Shown here: in pieces, positions 17,318 through 28,347 of the stretch
Layout: every line of letters starts with the position of its first letter
How positions within the stretch are numbered: position 1 is the stretch's first letter
Assembly: GCA_005888365.1 (NCBI GenBank)
Contig: VAWZ01000002.1
Coordinates: 9,985 to 50,188 of the forward strand
Length of the DNA stretch: 40,204 nucleotides
Direction of reading: 5' to 3'
Source: Actinomycetota bacterium
GTDB lineage: Bacteria; Actinomycetota; Thermoleophilia; Gaiellales; Gaiellaceae
Position numbers and translations under genes: made by a program
Notes under the pieces: model-generated
What the model was told of the DNA's origin: nothing
The model's database searches: none
The model's input: only the letters and a program-made list of their open reading frames with translations

Positions 17318-18042
17318 CTACGTGCGGGCAGGGAAGAGCCGGTCAGCCTCCTCGAGCTGCTCCTTGGAGCCGATGTCGTACCAGTCTCCGGGAAAACGCC
17401 AAGTGTAGACGGGGGTTCGCGAGTAGAGCCACTCGGGCAGGCGGCCGGGTTGGTCCGGGTTGTTCCCCTCGGCGAGGTACTGCCTGATCAGCGGGAGCGC
17501 GCGTCGCGGGTAGTAGTAAAGAGCGACTGCGGCAAGGGTCGTCCTTGCTTGCTCCGGCTTCTCCTCCATGAAAAGGACGCGGCCGTGCTCGTCTACCTCG
17601 ACCTGGTTGTACTCGCGCATGAGGGCCACATCGCCGACGTCATGGACCGCGATCACGGGCGCGTCCGTCTCGCGGCCGTACTCGCCGAATCCCGAGATGT
17701 CGTCAGCGAACAGGTTGTCTCCCGCGACGACGACGATGTCGTCGTCGACCTGTAGCTCGTCGAGGACGAAGCCGACGTCCCCGATCGCCCCGAGTCGATC
17801 CTCGTTGCTCGCCGTGCCGTCGTTCACCACGGTCACTCGGTCCTTCCCGGCTGCCCACTTCTCGAAGTGGGGCGTGAACTTCGCGTTCGTCACGACGATC
17901 GTCTCGTCCACTCCCATCGCCTGCAGCCGCTCGTGCACCCGGTCCAGCATCGGCCGGCCCCCGACCTCGAGCAGCGGCTTCGGACGATCGAGCGTCAGCG
18001 GATAGAGGCGCGTCGCATAGCCCGCCGCGAGAACGAGAGCCT

Positions 18043-18046
<4 letters not shown>
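17318..18046 (-). CDS. Sugar-phosphate nucleotidyltransferase
   Basis: The 242-residue protein has the nucleotide-binding signature LAAGYATRLYPLTLDRPKPLLEVGGRPML near the start, VVAGDNLF as the metal-binding Asp loop, and FMEEKP. It has no C-terminal left-handed beta-helix domain, so it probably makes an NDP-sugar (glucose-1-phosphate thymidylyl- or uridylyl-type) rather than being a bifunctional enzyme. The ATG overlaps the mtnA stop by 4 bases, making it the third gene of ahcY-mtnA-nucleotidyltransferase. Substrate is not decided by sequence. Confidence 0.9.
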
Positions 18047-20282
<2,236 letters not shown>

Positions 20283-20306
20283 TCAGCTCGAAGTTCGTCC
20301 TCTGCC

Positions 20307-20651
20307 TCATGCAGCCAAAAGCCGTTCATGCTTGCGCTGCTCCCATTCGACCCAGCCCGGAGCCGGTAGGCCGTCAACTGCGTCGGTTCCCGCGAGCCAT
20401 GTGTCGACAGCGGCTCGCAGGGCAGGCTCCCGGCGAAGGCGCAGCGCGAAGGCGAGCTCGCCGATCTCGACGCCGAACACCTGCCGGAGCTCGGCGAGGC
20501 TGCGCAGCTGGTTCAGCTCGCGGATCCCGTACAGCCGGTAGCCGCTCTGCGCCCGGCGCGGCACGACGAGGCCCGCCCGCTCGAGATACCTGAGCATGCG
20601 GGCCGACCATCCCGATCTGGAGGCAGCTGCCCCGACGGAGAGCTCAGTCAC
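20307..20651 (-). CDS. MerR-family transcriptional regulator
   Basis: The 114-residue protein begins with the MerR winged helix: SVGAAASRSGWSARMLRYLERAGLVVPRRAQSGYRLYG. A helical linker follows, and there is no conserved metal-binding cysteine set. Its short C-terminal part is not a recognised ligand domain. It probably controls itself and ahcY, which follows by 39 bases. The GTG start lacks a ribosome binding site but is 7 bases downstream of a TAAGGT box, suggesting a leaderless message. Confidence 0.88.
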   Translation of the reverse strand: MTELSVGAAASRSGWSARMLRYLERAGLVVPRRAQSGYRLYGIRELNQLRSLAELRQVFGVEIGELAFALRLRREPALRAAVDTWLAGTDAVDGLPAPGWVEWEQRKHERLLAA

Positions 20652-20658
20652 GGGGGCA

Positions 20659-20675
20659 ACCTTAGCACGATCGTG
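20659..20675 (-). promoter_or_regulatory. merR promoter with CACGATCGTG palindrome
   Basis: TAAGGT (20664-20659) ends 7 bases before the GTG. One base further upstream is the 10-bp palindrome CACGATCGTG (20675-20666), preceded by TTGACA. The palindrome is placed where a regulator such as the MerR protein could bind. Confidence 0.4.
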
Positions 20676-20688
20676 TCAAGCTTGATCT

Positions 20689-21060
20689 CTATGGCGCAGA
20701 CGTTCCTTCCCGCCCGTAGTGGTCCTCGAGCCGCACGACGTCGTCGAGCTGCGGCGTCGAGACCTCGATCACGAGCGTGTCCTCGATCGCCGTCAGGCGG
20801 TGCACCGTGCCGGGACGGAGGTGGAGCGCATCGCCCGGCGAGATCTCGCGTTCCTCGAGCTCGCCGGCGACCTCGCCGAGCTCGAGACGCGCGCGGCCTT
20901 CGCGGACGAGCCACGACTCCTCCTTGACCTCGTGCACCTGGAGGCTCAGCGACTCACCAGCGCGCACGAAGAGGAGCTTGCCGGCGTACGTATCGGTCTC
21001 CGCCCATACGAGCTCCCAGCCCCACGGCTTGTCGACGCGCCGCGGCGTCACCTCGCTCAC
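20689..21060 (-). CDS. Cupin protein, mannose-6-phosphate isomerase type II-like
   Basis: The 123-residue protein is a single cupin: VDKPWGWELVW at the start, then SLQVHEVKEESWLVREGRARLELG and ISPGDALHLRPGTVHRL carrying metal-binding His/Glu. These match the C-terminal cupin domain of bifunctional mannose-1-phosphate guanylyltransferase/mannose-6-phosphate isomerase. Its ATG overlaps the stop of the nucleotidyltransferase gene by 4 bases. So the two halves of a ManC-like enzyme may be encoded as separate, coupled genes here. Confidence 0.85.
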   Translation of the reverse strand: MSEVTPRRVDKPWGWELVWAETDTYAGKLLFVRAGESLSLQVHEVKEESWLVREGRARLELGEVAGELEEREISPGDALHLRPGTVHRLTAIEDTLVIEVSTPQLDDVVRLEDHYGREGTSAP

Positions 21061-22169
21061 GAGAACCGCAACGCCTCGTCCGGGATGGTCTGATCGGCGC
21101 CGATCCTGAGGCCGTGGTCGACCGTGTTTCCCCGGCCGAGCTTGGCTCCCGGGCCGACGACGGCGAGGTTCCTCACGTCGCAGGACGCGCCCACGGAGGC
21201 GTGGTCGCCGACCACCGATCCGATGAGCGCAGATCCAGGGCCGACCGTCGCGCCCGCACCCAGGACCGAGCTCTCGACGACCGCTCCAGCGCCCACGCGA
21301 GCACCGCCGCCGAGGACGGCGAGGCTTCCCGCTCGTGCGCCTCGCTCCACGACCGCCTCCGGACCGACGTAGACAGGTGGCACGAGCCGCGCCCCTGGAT
21401 CGACGTGTGCCGAGGGATCGACGAGCGTGAAGTCCGCGCCGAGAACGTCACCCACCTCGGTTCGAAACGAGCGCTCGAGCACGTCTCGATGCGCCTGCAG
21501 GTACGACTCGGGCGTCCCCACGTCGAGCCAGTACCCGTCGAGCGCGAGCCCGAACACCGACCCCTCCTCGGCGAGGCGGGGAAACACGTCCCGCTCGATC
21601 GAGACCGATCGGCCCCCTGGCACGAGGTCGAGGACGTCTGGCTCGAGCACGTAGAGCCCGGCGTTGATGAGGTCGGTGTCGATCTCTTCGGGCCGGGGCT
21701 TCTCGAGAAAGGTCGAGACTCGACCGTCGGCGGCGAGCCGCACGAGCCCGTAGCGCGTCGGATCGGCCACAGGGGTGAGGAGGATGGTGGCGCGCGCGCC
21801 GGTCGCGCGGTGGAAGTCGACGAGATCCCCGAGATCGGCCTCACGAAGCGAGTCGCCGTTCAGCGCGAAGAATGTCGACTCCAGGTCGCGCGCGGCGAAT
21901 GCGATCCCTCCGGCTGTCCCGAGCGGCTCGGATTCGACGCAATACTCGAGGGCGAGCTCACCGTAGCTCGGGCCGAAGTGCGTCTCGATCTGATCCGGGA
22001 GATAGCCGCAGGAGACGATCCCCCGGCGAACGCCGTAGCGGCCGAGGTGCTCGAAGGTGTAGGCGAGGAGCGGCCGATCGACGAGGGGAAGCATGTCCTT
22101 GCGGATGCGCTCGGTGAGCGGACGCAGGCGCGTCCCCTGGCCTCCCACCAGGATGACCGCAGGCAGCAT
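21057..22169 (-). CDS. Mannose-1-phosphate guanylyltransferase-like nucleotidyltransferase
   Basis: From ATG 22169 the protein has 370 residues. The catalytic domain starts PAVILVGGQGTRLRPLTERIRKDMLPLVDRPLL and includes FALNGDSL, FLEKP and LINAGLYVLEP. The last 120 residues are hexapeptide repeats (left-handed beta helix) such as VDPGARLVPPVYVGPEAVVERGA. This two-domain layout is that of GDP-mannose or NDP-glucose pyrophosphorylases. The start shares one base with the stop of the UDP-glucose dehydrogenase gene (TAATG). The adjacent cupin points to mannose, but the substrate is not proven. Confidence 0.9.
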   Translation of the reverse strand: MLPAVILVGGQGTRLRPLTERIRKDMLPLVDRPLLAYTFEHLGRYGVRRGIVSCGYLPDQIETHFGPSYGELALEYCVESEPLGTAGGIAFAARDLESTFFALNGDSLREADLGDLVDFHRATGARATILLTPVADPTRYGLVRLAADGRVSTFLEKPRPEEIDTDLINAGLYVLEPDVLDLVPGGRSVSIERDVFPRLAEEGSVFGLALDGYWLDVGTPESYLQAHRDVLERSFRTEVGDVLGADFTLVDPSAHVDPGARLVPPVYVGPEAVVERGARAGSLAVLGGGARVGAGAVVESSVLGAGATVGPGSALIGSVVGDHASVGASCDVRNLAVVGPGAKLGRGNTVDHGLRIGADQTIPDEALRFS

Positions 22170-23452
22170 TACTCCACCTGGCGGCCGATGCCCTCGTACT
22201 GGAATCCGAGCTTGCGCAGCTCCGCTGCGTCGAGCATGTTCCGGCCGTCGACGACGAGGCGGTTGCGCATGCGGCTGGCAGCCTGCGACCAGTCGAGCTC
22301 GCGCAACTCCGGCCACTCCGTGACGAGGACAGCGGCATCGGCACCCGCGAGCGCGTCGAGAGCGGACCCGGCGATCTCGACCCCGTGGAGGAGCACTCTC
22401 CCGTCGGCGACCGGGTCCCATGCGGTCACGTCCGCACCCTCCGCGAGGAGTCGGCCGGCGAGGACGAGGCTCGGCGCCTCGCGCATGTCGTCCGTGCCCG
22501 GCTTGAAGGCGAGACCCAGGAGGGCGACCTTCTTGCCTCGCAGCGAGCCGAGGCGCCGCTGTAGCTTCGCGACGACGCGGCGCTTCTGCAGCTCGTTCAC
22601 CTCGATCACCGCAGACAGGAGCTGGAAGTGGTAGCCGGAGTTCCCGGCCAGCTGCTTGAGCGCCGAGACGTCCTTGCCGAAGCAGCTCCCACCCCAGCCG
22701 AGGCCCGCACGCAAGAAGTGAGGCCCGAGACGATGGTCGAGGCCCACGCCCGTCGCGACGTCGGTGACGTCTGCGCCCACGAGCTCGCACACGTTCGCGA
22801 TCTCGTTGATGAAGCTCACGCGCGTCGTGAGGAATGCGTTCGAGGCCAGCTTCACCATCTCCGCCGAGGGCACGCTCGTACGGACGATCGGCGCGTCGAG
22901 ACCTGCGTAGAGGGACGCAACGCGGTCGCCGTCCGTCTCCTCGAACGCACCGACCACGATCCGGTCCGGCCGCATGAAGCCTGCGATCGCCGTTCCCTCC
23001 GCGAGGAACTCGGGGTTCGAGACGTATCCGACGCTCGCGAGCCCGCGTGCGTCGAGAGCCGCCCGGACAGAGGCCCCGGTCCCGACGGGAACGGTGCTCT
23101 TCATAACCACGATCGGCCTCTCGACGTCGAGGTCGCGCGGGAGCTCGTCGATCACGGTCCAGACCGCCGACAGGTCAGCGTCTCCCGAGTACGTCGGCGG
23201 CGTTCCCACCGCGATGAAGAGGAACTCGGCGCCCTCGATCGCCTCCGCGACGTCGAGGGTGAAGGACATGCGCTTGCGGTTGCGCTCGACGAGCTCCTCG
23301 AGGCCCGGCTCGAAGATCGGCATCCGGCCCTCGTCGAGCACGGCGATCCGATCCTCGAGCACATCGCGCAGAACGACTTCGTGACCGAGCTCCGCGAAGC
23401 AGGCACCGGTGACGAGGCCGACGTATCCGGCGCCGAAGATCGAGATGTTCAC
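22169..23452 (-). CDS. UDP-glucose 6-dehydrogenase
   Basis: The 427-residue protein starts NISIFGAGYVGLVTGACFAELGHEV (NAD-binding Rossmann fold). It has FIAVGTPPTYSGDADLS, KSTVPVGTG, SNPEFLAEGTAI and the catalytic cysteine in GWGGSCFGKDV (Cys257), with GLAFKPGTDDMREAPS in the C-terminal domain. It oxidises UDP-glucose to UDP-glucuronate for capsule or wall polymers. I use the GTG at 23452, two bases after the LCP gene stop; the ORF-track start at 23785 extends into that gene. A family member using another UDP- or GDP-sugar (GDP-mannose) cannot be excluded. Confidence 0.93.
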   Translation of the reverse strand: MNISIFGAGYVGLVTGACFAELGHEVVLRDVLEDRIAVLDEGRMPIFEPGLEELVERNRKRMSFTLDVAEAIEGAEFLFIAVGTPPTYSGDADLSAVWTVIDELPRDLDVERPIVVMKSTVPVGTGASVRAALDARGLASVGYVSNPEFLAEGTAIAGFMRPDRIVVGAFEETDGDRVASLYAGLDAPIVRTSVPSAEMVKLASNAFLTTRVSFINEIANVCELVGADVTDVATGVGLDHRLGPHFLRAGLGWGGSCFGKDVSALKQLAGNSGYHFQLLSAVIEVNELQKRRVVAKLQRRLGSLRGKKVALLGLAFKPGTDDMREAPSLVLAGRLLAEGADVTAWDPVADGRVLLHGVEIAGSALDALAGADAAVLVTEWPELRELDWSQAASRMRNRLVVDGRNMLDAAELRKLGFQYEGIGRQVE

Positions 23453-23454
23453 GG

Positions 23455-25377
23455 CTACTTGACCTTTCCCAGTGGGCGGAGGCCCTTGGCGATCGCGAGC
23501 ATCGTCTCGTTCGACATGCTGTCGAGCAGCGTGTTGATCACCCAGTAGCGCGCCTTCGGGGTGCGCAGCACGACCATGTGCAGGTGCGGGCCGTTGTAGT
23601 ACAGGTCGTAGGCGCGACCGCCGATGTGCCGCGTGAAGCTGTCGTCTGCGAGCGCGGGCGCGTCGTCCCAGTTCGTCTCCTCCAACCCCCAGTACTCGTT
23701 CGAGCCCATGTGGTAGACGATCCTCACCGCCCGGTGCTTGTCCTCGATCGCGTAGAGACGTACCGGGGTCGTGCTGTCCACCCACGAGCTCCGCTCGATC
23801 GCCGTCGGCACCATGAGCGGGAAGCCGGTGCGCGAGCGGAGCCTGCGCAGGAGGTCGCGTGAGGCGCTCGCGCCCGAGGTGACGTTCGGAGGCTCGCGTT
23901 TCGGCGTCTCGTCGATCGGCGCGGACGCAAGCCGCTCGTGGAACGTCTGTCCGACCACAGCCGTCAGCATCGCCCCGTCCGCCAGACGTGAGAAGCGCGC
24001 GGGAAGACGCTTGACCTCAGCCGAGGCGAAGAGGTTCGCGACCTTGGCTGCGGCGAGCTGCGCCCCACGCCGCGTCCGGTCGTAGTAGATCTCCGTCTGG
24101 AAGTAGTTGAAGTTCGGAGCGTTCGCGGGGAGCCCGTTGGGCGGCGTGAGGATCCGATAGCCGCGCTGTCCGAGCAGATACCCCGCTGTCGACGCCGAGC
24201 CGGCTCGGCCGTTGCCGTTGAGGACGGTCACGGTCGTGTCCCCCGCAGCCGGCGCGGCCCTTTTGAGCTTCCGCCCGAGCGCGACCGCCGTCGCCTTCTC
24301 CGGCGAGGAGACGTCAGGGTGCGTGAACTCTGCGACCGCGCGCGAGACGTTCGAGGACGCCGTCGACAGCTCGGCATATCCCTCGAGCCCCTGGATCCTC
24401 GTCTGGAAGACGTGACCCTTGGGCAGGCCGTACGCGAACGCGGCGTAGGACTTGACGGTCCCGAAGGACACGTTGCTGCCGCCGCCCTGCGCCACGACGA
24501 CGTTGTCGGTGATCGTGTGCAGCACCTTGGGCAGCGAGCCGATGCTGAAGCTGCCGCGAATCTGGCTCTTGAACGCCTTCACGAACTGCTGCTGTCTCGC
24601 GACCCGATAGAGATCGGAGTCCGTGTGCCGGAAGCGTACGTAGTCGAGCGCGTCCCTTCCGTCGAGCTTCTGGTATCCGGGCTGGAGGTCGATCTTCGCG
24701 TAGCAGTAGCTGCAGGAGCCGCCGTTCGCGTTGAAGTAACGACGGTCGACGTCCATCCAGACTCCGCCCAGCTTGTCCACGAGCTGGACGAAGCCGAGGA
24801 AGTTGACCGTGATCAGGTAGTTGATGTCGAGCCCCGTCAGAGCCTTGACCGTCTGCAGCGAGCCCTGCGGGCCACACCTCGCGTAGGCGGCGTTGATCCG
24901 GTCCGTATACGGCGTAACTCCGGGGCAGTGGATCTGGACCTGCAAGTCGCGGGGGAACGAGAGGAGAGAGATCGACTGCGTCTCGGGATCGGCGCGCACG
25001 AGCATGATCGTGTCCGAGCGAGAGGGTGCGTTCTTGCCGTCGGACAGCCGGTGGTCGTAGCCGATCACCAGGGCCACCGCGGGCTTGTTCGCAGGCACGA
25101 CGTCGAGCTGCGCCGCAGCACGCTTCGTCGCGGGATCCTTCGGCGCGAGCGCGGCGACGGACTCGTGCAGATAGAGATAGGTGCCGCCCATCGCCCCCGA
25201 TACCAGGACGAGCGCACTGACGGCTGCCCACACGAGCGCCTGCGTCAGACGGGAGCGGGGCCGTCTCGGAGGCTGCGTGTAGAGATTGACTGGAGACAGC
25301 GTCCCTGGAGGAAGAACGGGCTTCCCGTTTCCCTCCGGCGCGACGCGCCCCAGTCCTCGTTTCAGGGTGGTTCGCAT
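23455..25377 (-). CDS. LytR-CpsA-Psr (LCP) family cell wall polymer ligase
   Basis: This 640-residue protein has a cytoplasmic start and a single membrane helix (about 45-70). The extracellular LCP domain contains RSDTIMLVRADPETQSISLLSFPRDLQVQI, NYLITVNFLGFVQLVDKLGGV and DALDYVRFRHTDSDLYRVARQQQFVKAF. A LytR_C domain (about 385-470) has TVTVLNGNGRAGSASTAGYLLGQRGY. A further domain of about 150 residues near the C-terminus (FPLMVPTAIERSSW to the end) is not one I recognise. LCP enzymes attach glycopolymers to peptidoglycan. It opens an operon with UDP-glucose dehydrogenase, the nucleotidyltransferase and the cupin, which supply sugar precursors. Confidence 0.93.
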   Translation of the reverse strand: MRTTLKRGLGRVAPEGNGKPVLPPGTLSPVNLYTQPPRRPRSRLTQALVWAAVSALVLVSGAMGGTYLYLHESVAALAPKDPATKRAAAQLDVVPANKPAVALVIGYDHRLSDGKNAPSRSDTIMLVRADPETQSISLLSFPRDLQVQIHCPGVTPYTDRINAAYARCGPQGSLQTVKALTGLDINYLITVNFLGFVQLVDKLGGVWMDVDRRYFNANGGSCSYCYAKIDLQPGYQKLDGRDALDYVRFRHTDSDLYRVARQQQFVKAFKSQIRGSFSIGSLPKVLHTITDNVVVAQGGGSNVSFGTVKSYAAFAYGLPKGHVFQTRIQGLEGYAELSTASSNVSRAVAEFTHPDVSSPEKATAVALGRKLKRAAPAAGDTTVTVLNGNGRAGSASTAGYLLGQRGYRILTPPNGLPANAPNFNYFQTEIYYDRTRRGAQLAAAKVANLFASAEVKRLPARFSRLADGAMLTAVVGQTFHERLASAPIDETPKREPPNVTSGASASRDLLRRLRSRTGFPLMVPTAIERSSWVDSTTPVRLYAIEDKHRAVRIVYHMGSNEYWGLEETNWDDAPALADDSFTRHIGGRAYDLYYNGPHLHMVVLRTPKARYWVINTLLDSMSNETMLAIAKGLRPLGKVK

Positions 25378-25428
25378 AACAGCCGACGAGCGCCTCCACG
25401 GGCGCCCGCCGTTCGGAGAATAGCTGGC

Positions 25429-26559
25429 TTACCTGAAGGCGGGAACGACGTCAGAGAGAGTTTTCGACAGAAAATCGATCTCCTCCGGAGTTCCCGCCGT
25501 GATCCTGAGGGCGTCGGGCGCACCGAATGGTCCCAGCGGACGGACGACGACACCCTTGCGCAGGAGAGCGCCGTGCATCGTCTCGGCATCGTCTCCGACC
25601 TCGACGAACAGGAAGTTCCCCACGGCGGGGCCTGCAAAGTCGAGACCGGCGCCTCGAATCGTCTGGGTGAGCAGCGCCATCGCCTCGCGGTTCGCGATCC
25701 TGCGCCGCTCGATCTCGCCGTGGTCGCCGAGGCTCGCAAGCGCTGCCTCCTGGCCAACGGAAGCGACGTCGAACGCGCGGCGAACCTTTGCGATCGCGGT
25801 CACGACCTCCTCGGAGCCGACCCCGTACCCCACCCGCAGTCCGGCGAGCCCGAAGATCTTGGAGAACGTCCGCAGGACGAGCACGCGCCGGCCGGCCTTC
25901 GCATACTCGGCGATCCCGTCCGGGTAGTCGGGGTCGTCGACGTACTCGAAGTACGCCTGATCGAGGACGGTCAGGACGTGCGGAGGAACAGCCGCGAAGT
26001 ACGCGTCGAGCTCGGCGCGCGTGTTCGTCGTGCCCGTCGGGTTGTTGGGCGCCGCGATGAAGACGAGCTTGGTCCTCGGCGTGACGGCTGCGAGGATCGC
26101 CTCGAGGTCGAACCGTCCGCGCTCAAGCGGCACCCGAACCGGCGTCCCGCCGACCTTGAGCGGGTCGAGGACGTAGCTCGGGAACGAGGGCCAGCCCGTG
26201 ACGGCCTCGTCACCGGGCCCGAGTGTCGCGAGCGAGAGGTAGCCGATGATCGCGTCGGCACCGGCGCACACTGTGATCTCCTCGAAACGGACCCCGTACC
26301 GCTCCGCGAGTGCCTGCCCGAGCCGATAGGCGCCGCCGTCCGGGTAGCGGTTGAGCTCGAGCGTCGCCCGCTCGATCGCCTCCAGCGCCGCCGGGAAGGG
26401 GCCGTACGGCCCTTCGTTGGAGGCCAGCTTGACGACCCGCTCGAGACCGAGCTCCCGCTGAACCTCCTCGACCGGCTTGCCCGGCTCGTAGGGGACGAGA
26501 CCCGCGAGTGCGGGACGGATCAGACTCGGATCGACGTCCGCGAGCCGAGCGCGCTTCAC
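25429..26559 (-). CDS. hisC: Histidinol-phosphate aminotransferase-like enzyme
   Basis: The 376-residue fold-type I PLP enzyme has VVKLASNEGPYGP near the start, PNNPTG (171-176), the PLP Asp in VLDQAYFEY and the PLP lysine in RTFSKIFGLAGLRVGYG (Lys234). It matches HisC, which makes histidinol phosphate from imidazole-acetol phosphate. Relatives act on aromatic amino acids, and no other his gene is nearby, so the substrate is less certain than the family. The ATG overlaps the stop of the small membrane protein gene by 4 bases. Confidence 0.88.
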   Translation of the reverse strand: MKRARLADVDPSLIRPALAGLVPYEPGKPVEEVQRELGLERVVKLASNEGPYGPFPAALEAIERATLELNRYPDGGAYRLGQALAERYGVRFEEITVCAGADAIIGYLSLATLGPGDEAVTGWPSFPSYVLDPLKVGGTPVRVPLERGRFDLEAILAAVTPRTKLVFIAAPNNPTGTTNTRAELDAYFAAVPPHVLTVLDQAYFEYVDDPDYPDGIAEYAKAGRRVLVLRTFSKIFGLAGLRVGYGVGSEEVVTAIAKVRRAFDVASVGQEAALASLGDHGEIERRRIANREAMALLTQTIRGAGLDFAGPAVGNFLFVEVGDDAETMHGALLRKGVVVRPLGPFGAPDALRITAGTPEEIDFLSKTLSDVVPAFR

Positions 26560-26837
26560 GCGGCCGCGCTGGGCTCCGGCTGCTCGTATGCGCTCAGAAC
26601 CGGGCCTTCACCTGCGATCGCGTATCCCTCGAGATGCTCCGGCTCGCGCTGACGACGAAGCATCACCGCGACGAGCACGGCGAAAACGCCGACGGACACG
26701 ATGCCGAGCGCGAGCAGGACGGGGAGCTTCCACGAGCTTCGCTTCCGCCCTGCGAGGGACAACCCGCGTCGCTTCCGCGAGACGGCCTGCAGCGTGAGGA
26801 ATCCGACGAGTGCGTTCTTCCTGTTGAAGATGCTCAC
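26556..26837 (-). CDS. Small single-pass membrane protein
   Basis: The 93-residue product has a basic N-terminal region (FNRKN, SRKRRG, GRKRSSWK), one membrane helix (about 37-60, LPVLLALGIVSVGVFAVLVAVML) and a short Glu/Pro-rich outer tail. The positive-inside rule puts the N-terminus in the cytoplasm. I recognise no family. It overlaps hisC by 4 bases and lies 36 bases after lpd, which may mean co-transcription only. Confidence 0.7.
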   Translation of the reverse strand: MSIFNRKNALVGFLTLQAVSRKRRGLSLAGRKRSSWKLPVLLALGIVSVGVFAVLVAVMLRRQREPEHLEGYAIAGEGPVLSAYEQPEPSAAA

Positions 26838-26873
26838 CGCTCCAGCGTAACCGACAGGACGAGCCGTCGCCGA

Positions 26874-28271
26874 CTACGTGCGGCGCCGGGGCGGGATGTG
26901 GATCGGGCGGCCGAGCGCGACGAGACCCGCTTCCTTGACGGCCTCGGAGAGGGTCGGATGGGCCGCGATACCGTCAGCCACCGTCTCGATCGTCGCCTCG
27001 GCGTCGAGTGCGACCACACCGGCTTCGACGAGGTCGGTCGCATGCGCCCCCACGATCACGATCCCGAGCAGCTCGCCGTAGGTCGTCTCGTGGATCGACT
27101 TCACCCAGCCGTTCGCCTCGCCGGTCATGACCGCCCGTGCGTTCGCCACGAAGGGGAACTTCCCGACCGCGATCTTCTCCTGCCCGAAACGCTCCGTCGC
27201 CTCGGCCTCGGTGAGCCCGACGCCCGCGATCTCGGGATCCGTGTAGATCGGACGCGGCACCGCCGGGTCGCCGATCTCCGACTCGTGGCCGCGCGCGTTC
27301 TCCGCGGCAATCTCTCCTTCGCGGAAACCCGTGTGAGCGAGCTGCCAGTACCCGGCGACGTCTCCTGCCGCATAGATGTGTGGGACCGAGGTGCGCCTGT
27401 GACCGTCCGTGCCGACGCCGGCCCGCTTGTCGAAGGCCACTCCTGCCTGCTCGAGGCCGAGGTCCTCGACGAGTGGGGCGCGGCCGACGGAGACGAGCAT
27501 GAGCTCGCATTCGACGGTCTCGCCGTCGCCGAAGTGGACGACGAGACCCGAGCCGGTGTCGTCGACCTGGGTGCACTGCTTCCCGAGCTGCGCGACGATC
27601 CCCCGCCGCGCGAACGTCTTCCGGAGCTCGTTGGTCGCCTCTGCGTCCTCCTGCGGGATGAGCGAATCGAGCATCTCGATGATCGTCACCTCGCTCCCGA
27701 AGCGTTCGAAGATGGAGGCGAACTCGCAGCCGATGATTCCGCCGCCCAGGATGACGAGGCGGCGCGGAACCTCGGTCTGGGCGAGAAGCCCGGTTGAGTC
27801 GACGCACCGCGGAGAGTCGAGCCCCGGGATCGGTGGCCGCATCGGATACGAGCCGGTCGCGACGATTGCGCTCTTGAAGGAGACGCCCTCTCCGTGCTCG
27901 AACGCGATCGTGTTCGCGCTCTCGAAACGTCCGACGCCCTGCAGCGCCGTAACGCCGTTCGCCTTGAAGAGCGATGCAACTCCGCTCGTCATCTGCTTGA
28001 CGACCGCGGCCTTCCATTCGTTCGCGACGCCGAAATCGAGGCGCGGCTCACCCGCGACGACACCGAGCTTCGGGTCGATCTCGCGGGCGGCGTGGAGCGC
28101 GTGCGCCGTCTGCGCCCAGGCCTTCGTCGGGATGCAGCCGACCCGCAGGCACGTGCCGCCGAGCTCGGACTCCTTCTCGATGCAGACGACTCTTGCCCCC
28201 AGCTGTGCTGCCCGGATGGCCGCTGTGTACCCCGCAGGACCGCCGCCAAGGACGGCAACATCGCATTCCAT
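26874..28271 (-). CDS. lpdA: Dihydrolipoamide dehydrogenase (E3)
   Basis: This 465-residue flavoprotein has the FAD-binding VLGGGPAGYTAAIRAAQLG, the redox disulfide GGTCLRVGCIPTK (C41 and C46), the NAD-binding VILGGGIIGCEFA, YAAGDVAG, and the C-terminal dyad AAHPTLSEAVKEA (His438, Glu443). It reoxidises the lipoyl groups of the E2 encoded about 550 bases upstream. It is separated from E2 by a GNAT gene and has its own promoter-like region with an operator-like palindrome, so it may also serve other lipoyl complexes. Confidence 0.96.
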   Translation of the reverse strand: MECDVAVLGGGPAGYTAAIRAAQLGARVVCIEKESELGGTCLRVGCIPTKAWAQTAHALHAAREIDPKLGVVAGEPRLDFGVANEWKAAVVKQMTSGVASLFKANGVTALQGVGRFESANTIAFEHGEGVSFKSAIVATGSYPMRPPIPGLDSPRCVDSTGLLAQTEVPRRLVILGGGIIGCEFASIFERFGSEVTIIEMLDSLIPQEDAEATNELRKTFARRGIVAQLGKQCTQVDDTGSGLVVHFGDGETVECELMLVSVGRAPLVEDLGLEQAGVAFDKRAGVGTDGHRRTSVPHIYAAGDVAGYWQLAHTGFREGEIAAENARGHESEIGDPAVPRPIYTDPEIAGVGLTEAEATERFGQEKIAVGKFPFVANARAVMTGEANGWVKSIHETTYGELLGIVIVGAHATDLVEAGVVALDAEATIETVADGIAAHPTLSEAVKEAGLVALGRPIHIPPRRRT

Positions 28272-28305
28272 TGCTCAGGAACCCTTTCTCCGCGAACTGC
28301 GGGCG

Positions 28306-28333
28306 ATCCTAGCCAAGTGACACCGTGTCACTT
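28306..28333 (-). promoter_or_regulatory. lpd promoter region with 19-bp palindrome
   Basis: AAGTGACACGGTGTCACTT (28333-28315) is palindromic apart from its central base. It is followed 3 bases later by TAGGAT (28311-28306), a plausible -10 box about 35 bases before the lpd ATG. A protein bound there would cover the promoter spacer and likely repress it. The core GTGAC-N5-GTCAC recurs upstream of the SUV3-like helicase gene. Confidence 0.55.
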
Positions 28334-28347
28334 GTCAGTGGCCATGG

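Noticed and set aside
22170-22790. Upstream extension of the guanylyltransferase ORF
   Set aside because: Arg/Gly-rich shadow of the UDP-glucose dehydrogenase gene; the conserved start is MLPAVILVGG.
24319-26652. 777-residue plus-strand ORF opposite the LCP and hisC genes
   Set aside because: It spans two unrelated genes and their gap, which no real antisense gene would need to do, and has no domains.
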